Shown: positions 12,301 to 45,985, counted from the first letter of the stretch. The stretch is DNA of 64,000 nucleotides from Trogon surrucura (GCA_020746105.1 CM036628.1:20789191-20853190); one strand, 5' to 3'. Made by a program: numbers and translations. The notes: generated by a model from the letters alone, not told the origin.

Positions 12301-12890
12301 AGCTGGGACAGCTCACCAGCAGCATCACACCCATCACCACGCCGTGACCAGAGCCAGCCTGCACCGTCGGGGCAGTTCACTGTCCCACCTAGCACCTTCT
12401 CCTGCTGCCCGCTCCTGTTAAACACGTGGACCAGATGCTTGGGGGGTGCCAGACGCCCCCAGGACCCCAGATCTGCCAGCACTTACCCCTGGGATGGAGC
12501 CACCAACAAGCACGAACCACCACCCACTCCTCGCTGGGCTGGGAAATGCTTTGGGAGGAGGAGCAGGTATTTAACCCGGCAATTAAACCTACTTAAAAGG
12601 CAGATGGTGACTGCTGCGGGAGCTGTGAAACACTCAGGTGGTACCTATGGAGATAATTCCTTTCCCACAGCCAGCACGTGATGGGTTCAGCTGGGGACAG
12701 ATCGATCCAACCAGCCCAGGCCTTGGTTTCTTGTCCTGGGTGACAGGACTGTACAATGGCAGGGTAGAAAACCCACCCACAAATACCTACAGATCATTTA
12801 ATTTCTTGCAGGGAACGGAGCAGATGGGGGAACCTTCCTTCTCGAGAGGGGGAGCTGGCCCAAAGACCACAGCTCAGCACCAACCACGTT
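6310..12890. other. Intergenic region between WNT11B and the LRRC32-like gene
   Basis: No gene is recognised in this 6.6 kb. Long frames such as 9979-10794 (+) lack any family signature, splice support or homology I can recall, and the region is GC-rich, so chance openness is expected. Small simple repeats occur at 7846-7880 (GAAA/GAAT type) and 12288-12302 (GACA type). This stretch is the natural place for the WNT11B upstream regulatory elements. Confidence 0.5.
7846..7880. repeat. (GAAA/GAAT)n simple repeat
   Basis: Alternating AGAAAGAATG, AATAAAGAATG and AAAGAAAGG motifs make a short degenerate purine-rich microsatellite. Confidence 0.7.
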
Positions 12891-12893
12891 CTC

Positions 12894-12899
12894 TTTATT
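12894..12899 (-). terminator. LRRC32-like gene poly(A) signal
   Basis: On the minus strand this reads AATAAA (context ACTCAATAAAGAGAACG), 108 bp past the TAG stop of the LRRC32-like gene. It gives a short 3' UTR of about 130 nt that contains an (ATT)n microsatellite. Confidence 0.75.
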
Positions 12900-12943
12900 G
12901 AGTTTGCAAAACACACGGGGCACTGGTGAGGAGGTCCAAAATA

Positions 12944-12963
12944 CAATAATAATAATAATAATT
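12944..12963. repeat. (AAT)n microsatellite in the 3' UTR of the LRRC32-like gene
   Basis: Six consecutive AAT units plus a partial unit, between the stop codon and the poly(A) signal. Confidence 0.85.
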
Positions 12964-13007
12964 AGCGTTCTGACCAATTGCTACAGTTCCTGTTCCCCAG
13001 GGCTGGG

Positions 13008-14984
13008 CTACACTTTGGTGATGCTGTCTGCTGGCTTCGCCTCGGCTGGCTCCTCTCTTGGGGGACTGTGGGGGAAGACCCTCACCCTTCTGAGTCCCCC
13101 ACACCCCGGCACCTTCTGCCCTTTCTTCAGAAGGCAGCAAGCCGCCACGCTGAGAAAGAAAAGGCTCATCACAACCACGAGCAGAGCCAGCAAGCCGGCG
13201 TCCTTGGGACGTGGGCAAAGCCACCGAGGGCTCTCAGCGATCTTGGCCGAGAAGTTCCTGCTCTCGTCGCGGTGGGTGCAGACGGCTTCGTCCAGGTCCC
13301 GCACGCCCACGCCGGCCGCCCGCAGCGCATCCAGCCAGGCCAGCGAGCAGCAGCCGAAGGGGTTTCCAGCGATGGACACGTCCTTCAGGCTGCCCGACCA
13401 GCTCGCCGGCCCCTCCAAGGCCAGCAGGTTGTTACTGCGGACGTCCAGGCTCTCCAGCGGCGAGCAGAGAAGACCCGCGGGCAAAAAGCTCAAACGATTG
13501 CCCGAGAGGTCCAAGATTTTGAGCGTGGTCAGGCACGGGAGCTCTGCCTCGCTGTCGTTCATCTGGTTGTCCCTCAGAGAGAGTTTCTGCAGGGAGGACT
13601 CCAAGCCCGCCAGGGCTTCCTTGGGCAGGAGCAAGTCCTTGTTCCCCGACAGGTCTAGGGAGAGCAGCGAGGTGCGGTTGAAGGCATAGGGCTGCAGCCT
13701 GGAGATGTTGTTCTTGCAAAGACTGAGGTGCTTCAGGTGAGGCACGTTGTAGAAGGGGGTGCAGGCACCTTCCGGGGCTGGCAGGCGAGAGACCCCTCCT
13801 GTACCGCCTCCCTGATCACTCCCCTGGCTCTCGCAAGGCTGGAGGCTGTTGGAGCCCAGATCCACTGTTTCCAGCTGAGGCAGAGAATTGAAAAACCAGC
13901 GTGGCAGCACGCGGAGGGCGTTGTCGTGGAGGTCCAGCGAGCGCACGGAGAGCACAGCACGCTCCTGGGCTTCCTGGACATCGCTGGGCTCCGTGCCGCC
14001 AGCGAGAGCCTCCCCGGCCACCTCCTGGAGACAGTTCCCAGCCAGGCTGAGGCTGTGCAGAGAGCCCAGGCTGTGGAAGAAGGCGAACGGGAACCACTGC
14101 AGGTGATTGTTGCTGAGATCCAAGTCGGTAACACGCGTCAGCCCGGCTGCGGCGTGCCGGGTCCTGTTAAACCTTGTCATCTCCTTGTAGGGCAGCACGA
14201 ACTCCCCCAGCTGGTGTGAGCCTGAGAGCAGGGAAGCTATGAGGTTGTGGGAGAGGTTTAGGTGTGTGAGATAATGGGCTTTGGGGAGCTCTGGGACAGA
14301 GAGGAGTCTGTTATGGCTCAAGTCGAGCACTTGAAGCAGGTAGGGCTCCGCTCCCTCCTCCTCCAAGAAGAAGAGCTCCAGGGCATTGTGGCTGAGGTTT
14401 AAAACTCGCAGCTGCGTGAGGCTGAAGCCTGAGATACAGTGGAGGGAATTCAAAGCCAAGCTCACCACCTCCAGCTCTTCCAAATCCTCAAAAGCTCCCT
14501 CCTCGATTTCCATGATGTAGTTGTCGCTGAGGTCGAGCTGGCGCAGCCGCGGCGTGCTCCTGAAGATGCCCGCCGGCAGGCTGGTCACCTTGTTTTTGGA
14601 GAGATCCAGCACCCTCAGCCTGGTGAGGTTGCTGACGTACCAGCCTGCCACGTGGCTCTCCAGGTTGTTTGCCGACAGGTCCAGGACCTCTATATTGCGG
14701 AGCAAGCGGAGGGCTTGCCCGTTAGCGTGGTAATTACGGTCCAAGCGGTTGGATCCCAGCAGGAGAGAGCGCAGCCCGGGCAGCTGGGCCAGGGTCGTGT
14801 CCGACACGGCTTCCAGCTGGTTGAAGCGCACGTCCAGGTACTCGAGCTGCCCAAACCCTGGCAGGTAGGTTCCCGACAGGTTTTGGATGAAGTTGTTGGA
14901 GAGCTCGAGGTACTTAACTCCTTGGCTGAGCTCCTTCGGGAACTTGCGCAGGCCGGCTCCTTTGCAAGACACCTTGGTGGGGCT
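13008..14984 (-). CDS. LRRC32-like exon 2 (ectodomain, membrane helix, tail)
   Basis: A single long exon encodes residues 41-698, beginning SPTKVSCKGAGLRKFPKEL and ending ITKV with TAG at 13010-13008. The frame is open without interruption. Nine or more N-X-S/T sequons lie in the ectodomain. A Gly/Ser-rich loop (about residues 424-448) interrupts the repeat array before the C-terminal block of repeats. Confidence 0.93.
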   Translation of the reverse strand, partial: SPTKVSCKGAGLRKFPKELSQGVKYLELSNNFIQNLSGTYLPGFGQLEYLDVRFNQLEAVSDTTLAQLPGLRSLLLGSNRLDRNYHANGQALRLLRNIEVLDLSANNLESHVAGWYVSNLTRLRVLDLSKNKVTSLPAGIFRSTPRLRQLDLSDNYIMEIEEGAFEDLEELEVVSLALNSLHCISGFSLTQLRVLNLSHNALELFFLEEEGAEPYLLQVLDLSHNRLLSVPELPKAHYLTHLNLSHNLIASLLSGSHQLGEFVLPYKEMTRFNRTRHAAAGLTRVTDLDLSNNHLQWFPFAFFHSLGSLHSLSLAGNCLQEVAGEALAGGTEPSDVQEAQERAVLSVRSLDLHDNALRVLPRWFFNSLPQLETVDLGSNSLQPCESQGSDQGGGTGGVSRLPAPEGACTPFYNVPHLKHLSLCKNNISRLQPYAFNRTSLLSLDLSGNKDLLLPKEALAGLESSLQKLSLRDNQMNDSEAELPCLTTLKILDLSGNRLSFLPAGLLCSPLESLDVRSNNLLALEGPASWSGSLKDVSIAGNPFGCCSLAWLDALRAAGVGVRDLDEAVCTHRDESRNFSAKIAESPRWLCPRPKDAGLLALLVVVMSLFFLSVAACCLLKKGQKVPGCGGLRRVRVFPHSPPREEPAEAKPADSITKV

Positions 14985-15838
14985 CTAGAGAGAGACAGGA
15001 GAAGCCGTCAGCACGGAAGGGGCTGCAAACCACAGCTCCAGCCAAGCCAGCTGCTGCCCAAGATAGACATGAGCAACATGAACACCTCTTCGCCTTCCCA
15101 AGCCCGGGATGGGAAGGAGTCAGACCACCAGAGCCACTGCTCAGACACAAGAAGTTTGACCCCAGGGTTAAAGTGGCCTCTCCGAGATGCTGCTAAGCTG
15201 TTTCTGATGGTCCAAGGAGAAGGCTCGGCCTCTGGCAAGCAAGCAAGCAAGCAAACTAGTGTAAGCCCTAAAGAGATGCAGCAGGCTGGTGGGGCAGACC
15301 CAGCTTCTGAGGGCGCTGGGACAAGCCAGGGACAGGTCTGGAGCATCCCTGTCCTGCCTGGGCAGAGGAAGGGCACCGTCCTGGTGGGCTCCACCTTCCC
15401 CCTCCCTCCAAACTGGCTTCCTCTGCCTTATTAACACCCGTGACATCTCCCTGAATCCCCAGGAGATGACCCCTGCGCTCCATCCTGCTTCTTAGCAAGC
15501 ATCTCGAGCTGCCACCCCTGTGGCAGGGACCGCTGGAAGGTGCCAGCAGCCTGGCAGAGACGTGGGAGCAGCTGGGTGCTGGGTGCCAGCTCGGAGACAA
15601 GAAAGGAGAGAACAGATCAAAGCTGGGAAGGTGAAAGAGATGGAGGTTGGAGGGAGACGAGAGCCGTGGGGAGGAGAAGATGCGCCCAGCCCGGGGGCTC
15701 CTCAGACAGCAGCCTTACCCGCTGGCACGGCGGGGGCCTGGCCTTCGCCTCCCCGCTTGACTGGGCTCTGAGAATGGAGGGGAGCAGCCAGAGCAGCAAG
15801 CATCCTCTTTCGGCCAGCCGATACTCAAACAAGAGCAT
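13008..15838 (-). CDS. LRRC32 (GARP)-like leucine-rich-repeat transmembrane protein
   Basis: There are two coding exons, 15838-15719 (40 codons) and 14984-13008, joined in phase 0 by a GTAAGG donor and a tctctag acceptor. The protein is 698 residues: signal peptide 1-25, N-cap PPCQRSPTKVSC (C38, C47), about 20 leucine-rich repeats to about 580, a C-cap starting NPFGCC (C585, C586, C609, C630), a membrane helix at about 637-659 and a 39-residue tail. LRRC32 loads latent TGF-beta at the cell surface. Cys223 (HCISGFSLTQLRVL) and Cys358 (AGNCLQ) align with GARP C211 and C350, which make disulfides with the TGF-beta propeptide; their spacing is 135 here against 139. The TLR-related LRRC33 is the alternative family member, but the CIS.FSL.QLRVL and LE.SL..L segments favour LRRC32. 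The orthologous LRRC32 itself is expected elsewhere, near WNT11. Confidence 0.9.
15237..15256. repeat. (CAAG)n microsatellite in the LRRC32-like intron
   Basis: Five tandem GCAA-type tetranucleotides in the 734-bp intron between the two coding exons. Confidence 0.7.
15719..15838 (-). CDS. LRRC32-like exon 1, signal peptide and N-cap start
   Basis: ATG at 15838-15836 (context CCAAC ATG C) opens MLLFEYRLAERGCLLLWLLP, a signal peptide, then SILRAQSSGEAKARPPPCQR. The donor is CGG|GTAAGG. The join gives PPPCQR-SPTKVSC, which matches the LRRC32 pattern of two N-cap cysteines about nine residues apart. No other ATG lies between this one and the TATA-like element in this frame. Confidence 0.85.
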
Positions 15839-15914
15839 GTTGGGCTGCGGGAGCTGCCGGCCCCGTCCCGCTGCTCCAGCGCTCTCCAGCAAACTGGGCA
15901 GGAGCCAGGGTCTG

Positions 15915-15922
15915 TATAAATA
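15915..15922 (-). promoter_or_regulatory. Candidate TATA box of the LRRC32-like gene
   Basis: The minus strand reads TATTTATA in context CCTATTTATACAG, about 77 bp upstream of the ATG. With normal spacing, transcription would start near 15892 and give a leader of about 54 nt. The element is nearly symmetric, so orientation rests on the neighbouring gene. Confidence 0.5.
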
Positions 15923-15924
15923 GG

Positions 15925-18345
15925 TTTCAGGATGGGACGGGGGAAGGAGATAAAGGCATGTGGGTGTTCATACTAGGGAAGTGGGAAAAGAAAGACCCAA
16001 GATTGCAAGAGGGGGAAAAACAGTGCAGAAAGCCACAAGGAAGGGAAAGAGAAACGGCGGGACGGGGAGGAGGCAGGGCTCAGGTGATCGGCTGCACCCG
16101 CTGCCAAATGCCAGGAGGCAGAGCTGGTACCTGGGAAAGCTGAGGGCTTTCGGGGGAGTTCCACCGCGCAGACCTGCTCTTCCTCTGCCCCGTGCCCCAG
16201 GGGACACTCCCGCAGCACCTGCCCCTCCTCGAGGAACCAACGTCTCCCCGGGGTTTACCATCTGCTCCCACTGGGATGTGCAGAGCTGGCCTTGTCCTCC
16301 TCCTCCTCTTCTTCCTCCTCAGGGCTGCTCGCTGCCAGGTCCCCACGGCCCTGCCAGACGCAGATGATGGCTGCTGGGTCACCTCCTCCCCCAGGGCAGA
16401 AACGGGCCGGGTGGTCCCGGGGCACGCAGAGCTGCACCCCACCCACGGGGCTTTTACTGCAGTGACATCTCGGGTCCCTGAGGGACACGCTGCTCCTGGC
16501 ACGCTTCACGGGGCGTCCTGCAAAACGCGAGTTTTGGGTGTATTTTTCTCTGCTCACTGTGACCGATTTCCTTTCCATCCGAAGGAACCCCTCCAGGCTG
16601 CCACACGGTTCGCCCAGGATGCGTTTCGCTGTGCTTTCAGCTGCAGAGCTGCTCCATAGATGTGACTGGTGAGAAAAAAAAATAAATCAGAATTATATAT
16701 ACAAAATATATGCATGCACACACGTACAGCCTGGCTGCTGCTGCCCCTCGCCCTCCCAGCAGCTGGCATGGCAGGGAGCAATTTGTCACCTCCGGGATGT
16801 GGTTCAGCCTCGAGCTACACCACCATCAGCAGCCCGGAGACCGGTGACGGTGTTTCAGGCTGACGTCCTCTCCACCGTGGACCCGGGCTCCTGTGGCAGC
16901 TGCGGCCAGAGGCAGCTGTGGTTTTGGGAGACCGCATCTGGGCAGATGTGGAACCCTGCAGGGGAACACCGACCTCGGGATGAACCTTCATCTCCAGCCT
17001 CCCTCATCTGCCATCGAGGGCCGCGCCCCAAAAGCAGAAGGTGACAGAGGGGAGGAACCGCTCCGGCCCCCGGCACCGCCTCGCCCCGGGGAACCCCGGC
17101 CCTCTCCTTGCCGCTGCCCCGATTGCCGGGCGTGGGTCCGCAGGGTGGCGAGCATGGCCGGTGAAATCAGCTGAGAAGTCCCCGTTTTTCCCATCAGGGA
17201 CTTCCACGGAGAATCCCTGGGTGCTTTGCACCCCCCGAGGCTGTGAACTGCCCCTTCTGCAGGACCCGGAGCTGCCCGAGCCAATTGCCGAGAGGCTCCT
17301 CATGCACCCCGTGAATGGCAAAGGAATTGCTCCCAGTCTCCAGGCTGGCTCCCGAGTGCTCTGCTCGAGACGCTCAGGAGCGAGCAGCGGCAGGGACGGA
17401 AAGCAAATGCTGAGCAGCGTGAAGCCCCGTGCCCCTCGCTCCAGCCACGCATCCGACGCTTTTCCCGCATCCCATTGCGTGACCACAGTCCCATGTACCT
17501 CCCATGGAAACTCCTGGTGCGGCTGGGGAAGGGACGTCCCATCAAGAATGCCAACGTCGGGGGGGGAAAAAAGCTTCATTTGCAAAGAAAATATTTCACA
17601 ATTTACATCAACTTACACCTTAGTTTATACACCTTATGTGTATTTTATATACAGGTACTGTCTTGAATAAAGATGTCGAAGCACAAAACGGCATCAGCAG
17701 TATCACCCCGCAGCTCTGACACCTCTCACTGGGAAGAGGGGAGGAAACGCAACCTGCAGGGGAAGGACAATGCCAGTTCCCCAGCGGGGACAGGGCGGGG
17801 CAGGGAGACCACAACCACTTACCTGGGTGAGACAGGCACTGGAGGGGAGCAGGGGAAGCCTCCACCGAAGGGAACCCTTCCCTCAAAAGGAGCCCCGGAG
17901 GTGACAGCTGGCCTGGCTTCCCCAGACATTGCCTCCGTAGAGAGAAGGGCTTGGCAGGGAGAAGCTTTATATATCAGTCAGCTGCTTGCCATGTTTCTGC
18001 AGCTGGAATCCAGCTGAAAGTTGGGCAGCAGAGCCAAGACATGTAGGTAGGAGCATGGCCAGCACCGCCGGAGAGGAAGGCTGGCACGCGGGAAGGCAGC
18101 GGTGACCGGGAAGCCCACCGCCTTGGGTACAAAGGCGCTTGTCTATGAACAAAGCAGCTCCTCAGCAAGCCTAGGAACCGAGATACACCACATTTCAAAG
18201 CTCCTCTGAGCTTCCAGGCATTTTCAGCTCCAGTTTGGGTGAAGAGGCACCAGAGAGGGTGGGACACCACCCAAGAGAAGCTTCACATAGAAGCAGCTCT
18301 ACTACAGCCTCGGCAACCTGCGCTGTGATACCTCATTAACGAGAA
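15925..18345. other. GC-rich intergenic region, no gene recognised
   Basis: The long frames on both strands around 17004-17670 look like chance openness in GC-rich DNA. An AATAAA on the plus strand at 17666-17671 follows an AT-rich 80-bp stretch and could mark the end of a plus-strand transcript, but no coding exon supports it. Confidence 0.4.
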
Positions 18346-18349
18346 CTTA

Positions 18350-18640
18350 GAGTCACGGAATGATTTGGGCTGGGAGGGACCTCAAACATCATGTAGTTCC
18401 AACCTCAAAGACCACGTAGTTCCAACCCCTCTGCCACGGCAGGGCCATCTCCCACTAGATCAGGTTGCTCAAGGCTCCATCCAGCCTGGCCTTGAACCCT
18501 TCCAGGGATGGAGCATCCACAGCCTCCCTGGGCAACCTGCGCCAGTGCCTCAGCACTCTCAGGGTAAAGAACTTCTTCCTTAGATCTCGCCTAAACCCAT
18601 GCTCTTCCAGCTTCCAACTTGTTGCTAGAGAGCTATTCTC
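18350..18640 (-). mobile_element. CR1 LINE 3' fragment
   Basis: In reverse orientation the stretch matches the avian CR1 3' end (GGGAGGGACCTCAAACATCATG, then ACTAGATCAGGTTGCTCAAGG and GGCCTTGAACCCTTCCAGGG). The minus frame still reads RT C-terminal text such as LRHWRRLPREAVDAPSLEGF. A short internal duplication of GTAGTTCCAACC occurs near its 3' end. It is 5'-truncated, as most CR1 copies are. Confidence 0.9.
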
Positions 18641-18644
18641 TGCT

Positions 18645-19945
18645 CTCCAGCTCCACGTCTCCAACACAAGTGTCAGGACGAGCTCATTGACCCCGTCCAA
18701 GGCAGGAACCGCTCCATTCTGCTCTCCCCCCGCCAGGCAGGGACCCCGACAGCGATGCCACAGGGCTTCCACGGAGAGCAGCAGCTCTCCCTCCGCCTCC
18801 TCCCGCCCGCAGCCACAGTCGGGAGCAAATCGCAGACCCTGCCGGTGGGGGACAAAGAATGCAACCTCCGTCCATCGCGCTTTTTTATGCGTTATTTATG
18901 CTTGCCCCTAAGTCTTGCTGTCCGGGCTGTATTCTAAAGCAATTCTGTTAATGATTTGCTTAATGTTCTCACTACACGCAGCTGTCCCGATTCATTCTTG
19001 TCAGAGGAACATGTCCTCCCTAATCCATTTTAAAGGAAATAAACCACAAAGACCAGTTAAGTGCCCCTAAGGCTCTCGCTAGTCCAACATGTGAAGGCTA
19101 GAAAGGAGGAGAACATATTGAAAAAGAAATAGCAGGCCATTTTTCATGCAGTTATTTTACAAACTGCACGGCTCCTGTGAATAGCGAGGCCATAGCCAAA
19201 GCCGGGTGCCCCCGAGAAATATTTATCTCCCAATAACTGCAATACTTGGCAAGTGAGATCACTCACTACGGATGGGGGAAAAGCCACGGAGCCAAGAATG
19301 CTTCAGCCAGGGTGGACCCTGCTGCGGTCAGACCGGGCGCTCCAGCGCGGTGCCCAGACACGTCTCACCCCGCAGGTGACCACGGCTCGGCTCGGTGACC
19401 ACCGTCACCTCTGCCTGGAGACGGGGGTCACCGCCGAGATGTCAGCGCGGGTCTCGTCCCGTTAGGCTTCGCTACCCTCTTCAAAGAAAAAACACGCTCC
19501 GGAAAAAAAAATACAAAACCAAACAACCCAACGCGACCAAGCGGCGACACAAAAGAGCAATTAGCGCTTCAGCCTCTTCCTCAGCTCGAGCCCATCGTAC
19601 AGCTTCGGGTCTCCCCAGTTGAGGGGAGGTAACGGGAGAGAGTTGCTCAAGAAGCCAAAAGAAACAATAGCATCCCGGCTCTTCTGTTAGTCCCCAGAAA
19701 TCGAGTTATGACTAGACTCAGCAGGGCTCAGAGAAAAGAAAGAGTGGTGACTTCATGCTGGACCAGACTCTTTAAATACAAATGGTTTCTTTGCTAGAGA
19801 CTCCATCACCACTTATTAGAGTGTTTTAGGTAGGAGGGTGCCAAAAGGAAAGGGGTGTGAGGGGGAGGAAGGATAAAAACCACATCTAAAAGCAGGACGG
19901 TTGTTATTAAAACAGAAAAAAAAATAATTAAAAATTCCTGTTTGA
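18645..19945. other. Region downstream of EDA, AT-rich candidate conserved element
   Basis: No gene is seen. Bases about 18880-19260 change sharply to AT-rich, CpG-poor sequence with TTATTTATG, TTAATGATTTGC, AACCACA and ATTTTACAAAC motifs, the texture of vertebrate conserved non-coding DNA. This is texture only; conservation was not tested. Confidence 0.3.
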
Positions 19946-19949
19946 ATAT

Positions 19950-19955
19950 TTTATT
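19950..19955 (-). terminator. EDA: Candidate EDA poly(A) signal
   Basis: The minus strand reads AATAAA (context TTAAGAATAAAATATTC) 1.06 kb after the EDA stop. EDA 3' UTRs in mammals are several kilobases, so this could be an internal or wrong site. Confidence 0.35.
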
Positions 19956-20781
19956 CTTAAACATGACAAACTTCTTCAGAGTGTTTTCACAAGTACTTGT
20001 GTCTGCTCTACGTGGCTCTCGGTGAAGCCTGTAGAAATGTGTTCTGCTTTGCAAAATATTAATTAAAAAGACCAAAAAAAAAAAAACCAAAAACAAAACC
20101 CCACCAAAACAACAACAACAAAAAAGAACCACCCCAACAAAACACGACTTGCTGTAACAGCAGCAGTACTTTAAGGCAGCCCCCGCTGGGGCAAGGTACA
20201 CCCTGGGGCAATGGCAGGAGCTGAAAGTTAGCGGAGGCGCTGGGACCGGTACTCGGCATTTTCCTTTGGGAATTTTTTTTTGGTGATTTCTGGAATGTGG
20301 AGGCAGTTTCCTACCGGCTAAGCCTGCTCTCTGAAGTCCTGGTCTTCCTCTCGCACTGACTGCTTCGGCAGCTCTAGGCAGAGGCGCTTCGCCACCTTCT
20401 TCGCTCGCTCTCCTGAGGATGCACGTAAACGCCACCGGCCCCGTCTTATTCACCTCCCCTCGCGCCCCACGGCCGCTCCAGTTGCAACTGGGAAGGTAGA
20501 AAACCAGAACCCCCCTTCTTTTCTTTCTCTCTGTTTCTCGCTCTCGTTAGCGCGCAGAAGGAGGAGTGCCCGGGTAGGACAATTGGGACATTTACGGTCT
20601 GTCTTCTCCCGCTCCCGCCTGGGATGCTCTTGCTAGTGCAACATAAAAGCAGAGACCCACACCACTCTCGACAAGCCTCGTGTGAAGATCACAGAGCAGA
20701 GTATCAGTGCAGTAATACTTGAAATACTGAGACAAGGCAGACGCCACGGCCCTCCTTCCTCACAACGCTTTTTCAACTAGC

Positions 20782-20818
20782 TTTTTTTTTTTTTTTTGCC
20801 TTTTTTTTTTTTTTTTTT
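20782..20818. repeat. Poly(T) tracts in the EDA 3' UTR
   Basis: T16, then GCC, then T18 on the plus strand (A-runs in the EDA transcript), about 0.2 kb past the stop codon. Internal A-runs of this kind can misprime oligo-dT cDNA and make false 3' ends. Confidence 0.9.
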
Positions 20819-21012
20819 GGTGTGTGTGATCCAAGTCTCCATGCAAGTCACGGAAGGCGATCGCGCTTCCTGCATTCACATATAGGAATAAATAGCTCTG
20901 GATCAGTTTTCTTTATGGCCGGATTACAGAACCCCCTGAAATACTGATACGCTTAGGAACAGCAGCACTGTGCAGTTCCGCGAGTCTCCTTGGACCTGGT
21001 GCCAAGTTCATC

Positions 21013-44226
<23,214 letters not shown>

Positions 44227-44760
44227 CTGGAAGGAGAAGGACAAGTTTAAGCATCTTTGGCAAGGACGGCTTAGCCGAGCGGAGGGACCGGAGCGTCAAT
44301 GCCAAAGCCTTTCCGTCGGGGACGGCTCGGCTGAGCCAAGGAGGAGAACCAAGGGAGACGTGAGGTGGGATGCTCAGCTCTTCCCACAAGGAGCTGGTCC
44401 CTTTGGAAGCAGTCTAGGACTTGGAAAAACTCAACCCAAAGGGTTTTGGTAGGGAGGAGTATCCCCCGGGCGCGGGGGGCTGCAGGGACAGCGCCAGGGG
44501 AGATCTATAGCTGGAAGTAATCAAACGCCCCGAACGCCGATGCGATCGTTTCTAATTACTCTCTGCAAAAACTTGCTCAATCCGGGAGCTCTTTCACCAG
44601 CATTACTCACTGCCAGTAAGTTTTTCCTCTCTCAAGCTCTCTTCTGCAAGCCTCATTAGCTACACTGCGATTCAAAGGTCTTCAGGGACCTTTAAACCCA
44701 ATTCAGCACACCACATAAATTAACGCTTTAAACCTAGAGCGAGTACATCTTTATAACGCG

Positions 44761-44782
44761 ATTTTTGCCAAGAGGCAAAAAT
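44761..44782. other. Short perfect inverted repeat
   Basis: ATTTTTGCC, a four-base loop AAGA, then GGCAAAAAT: a 9-bp stem in AT-rich sequence about 0.5 kb upstream of EDA exon 2. Function unknown. Confidence 0.5.
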
Positions 44783-45751
44783 TTTATGCAGTGACCTCTT
44801 ATTCATGAAAAAATACGCGTCGCATTAAAAGCTCTTTGACACTTATTAAGTCAACATCCCTACCCAGAAACTGGGATTTCGGTTTAGAAACCTCACCAGT
44901 CCTCCCAGCGACCCCGGGGCGCGGCGGCTCATCCCCAGCGGCGTTTTCCCCAGCTACTTCCACTCCTTAAAGCAAGGAATTTCACCAAAGATTAATTTGG
45001 GGCCAAATACTTTTATTTTTAAATTTTTGTTTGTTTTAAGCCACCCATCGAAACCAAGCTGAAACACTGCAGAACTAACTGAGGGAACAAATCGCAGTAT
45101 AATTCAGGTTAGAACTTCAACGAAATCCTCAGCACAGCTTTGGAACGCTGGTATTACTTGGCTCTGATTGGAGCTTTCCAAAACCAAATAAAAGTACAAC
45201 CTTAACTGTGTCCAAACTTTCCCTTTCCCTGCTGTTACAGTTTTTACACAGCTTCCACAATTCTGAACAAGCCACAGCGTAACGTTAAGGTCGCCACCTC
45301 TTTCCGCGCATCTGGGAGCCGACGCGGAGAACAGCAATAAACACACAAAATACACAAAAAAATAGGATTTCTTTTCCGGCCAGGTACAAGCTGGATCCTC
45401 CCACCCACGCTGTGAAGCAACAGAATTACTGGAGGGTTTGGAATAATTCAGAGAGGAGAAAACCATCAGGATTCGGACAGGCTGAAGCAGTCCGATGTCT
45501 CGTTTGGATTGACGGGTTTTGTCGTTTTCAGTGAAACAATAAAAAATTACCTCAGGGACTCAAAAGCTTTCCACGATCTGAGCAAAACCATTTTGGTCTG
45601 GTCTCAGAAGGGGAAACACAAGAGATTGACACAGTATGTGTATTTTCCTGGATGGCTGATCAAAAGAACCTTTCTAGTCACAAAACTCCGGTAACGGAGC
45701 TCTATGCACGCTTTGGTCAGCATTAATAGCAATGGGAAATCTTCGCTGGAC

Positions 45752-45773
45752 AAAAAAAAAAAAAAAAAAAAAA
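45752..45773. repeat. Poly(A) tract, 22 bases
   Basis: Uninterrupted A22 on the plus strand. No retroposon body was recognised next to it. Confidence 0.9.
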
Positions 45774-45854
45774 TTTAAAGAAAGAGAATAAAACACAACC
45801 TCAAATTCAGGCTACCAAAGCGGATCACCCACAAACACACACAAAACCTCCCAC

Positions 45855-45985
45855 CTGAGCAGGCTGCTCCAAACTCCCGTCCAACCTCGCCCTGGACACT
45901 TCCCAGGGATGGGGCTTCCACAACTTCCCCAGGCAACGTGTTCCAGTGTCTCACCCACCTTGTCATCAAGTTTTTTCCCTCATGT
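45855..45985 (-). mobile_element. CR1 fragment
   Basis: In reverse orientation it reads CACTTCCCAGGGATGGGGCT, then TCCACAACTTCCCCAGGCAA and GTTCCAGTGTCTCACCCACC, the CR1 3' region without its terminal tail. Confidence 0.8.

Noticed and set aside
14439-15434. 331-codon plus-strand open frame over the LRRC32-like gene
   Set aside because: It is antisense to leucine-rich repeats; periodic coding DNA often keeps the opposite strand open.
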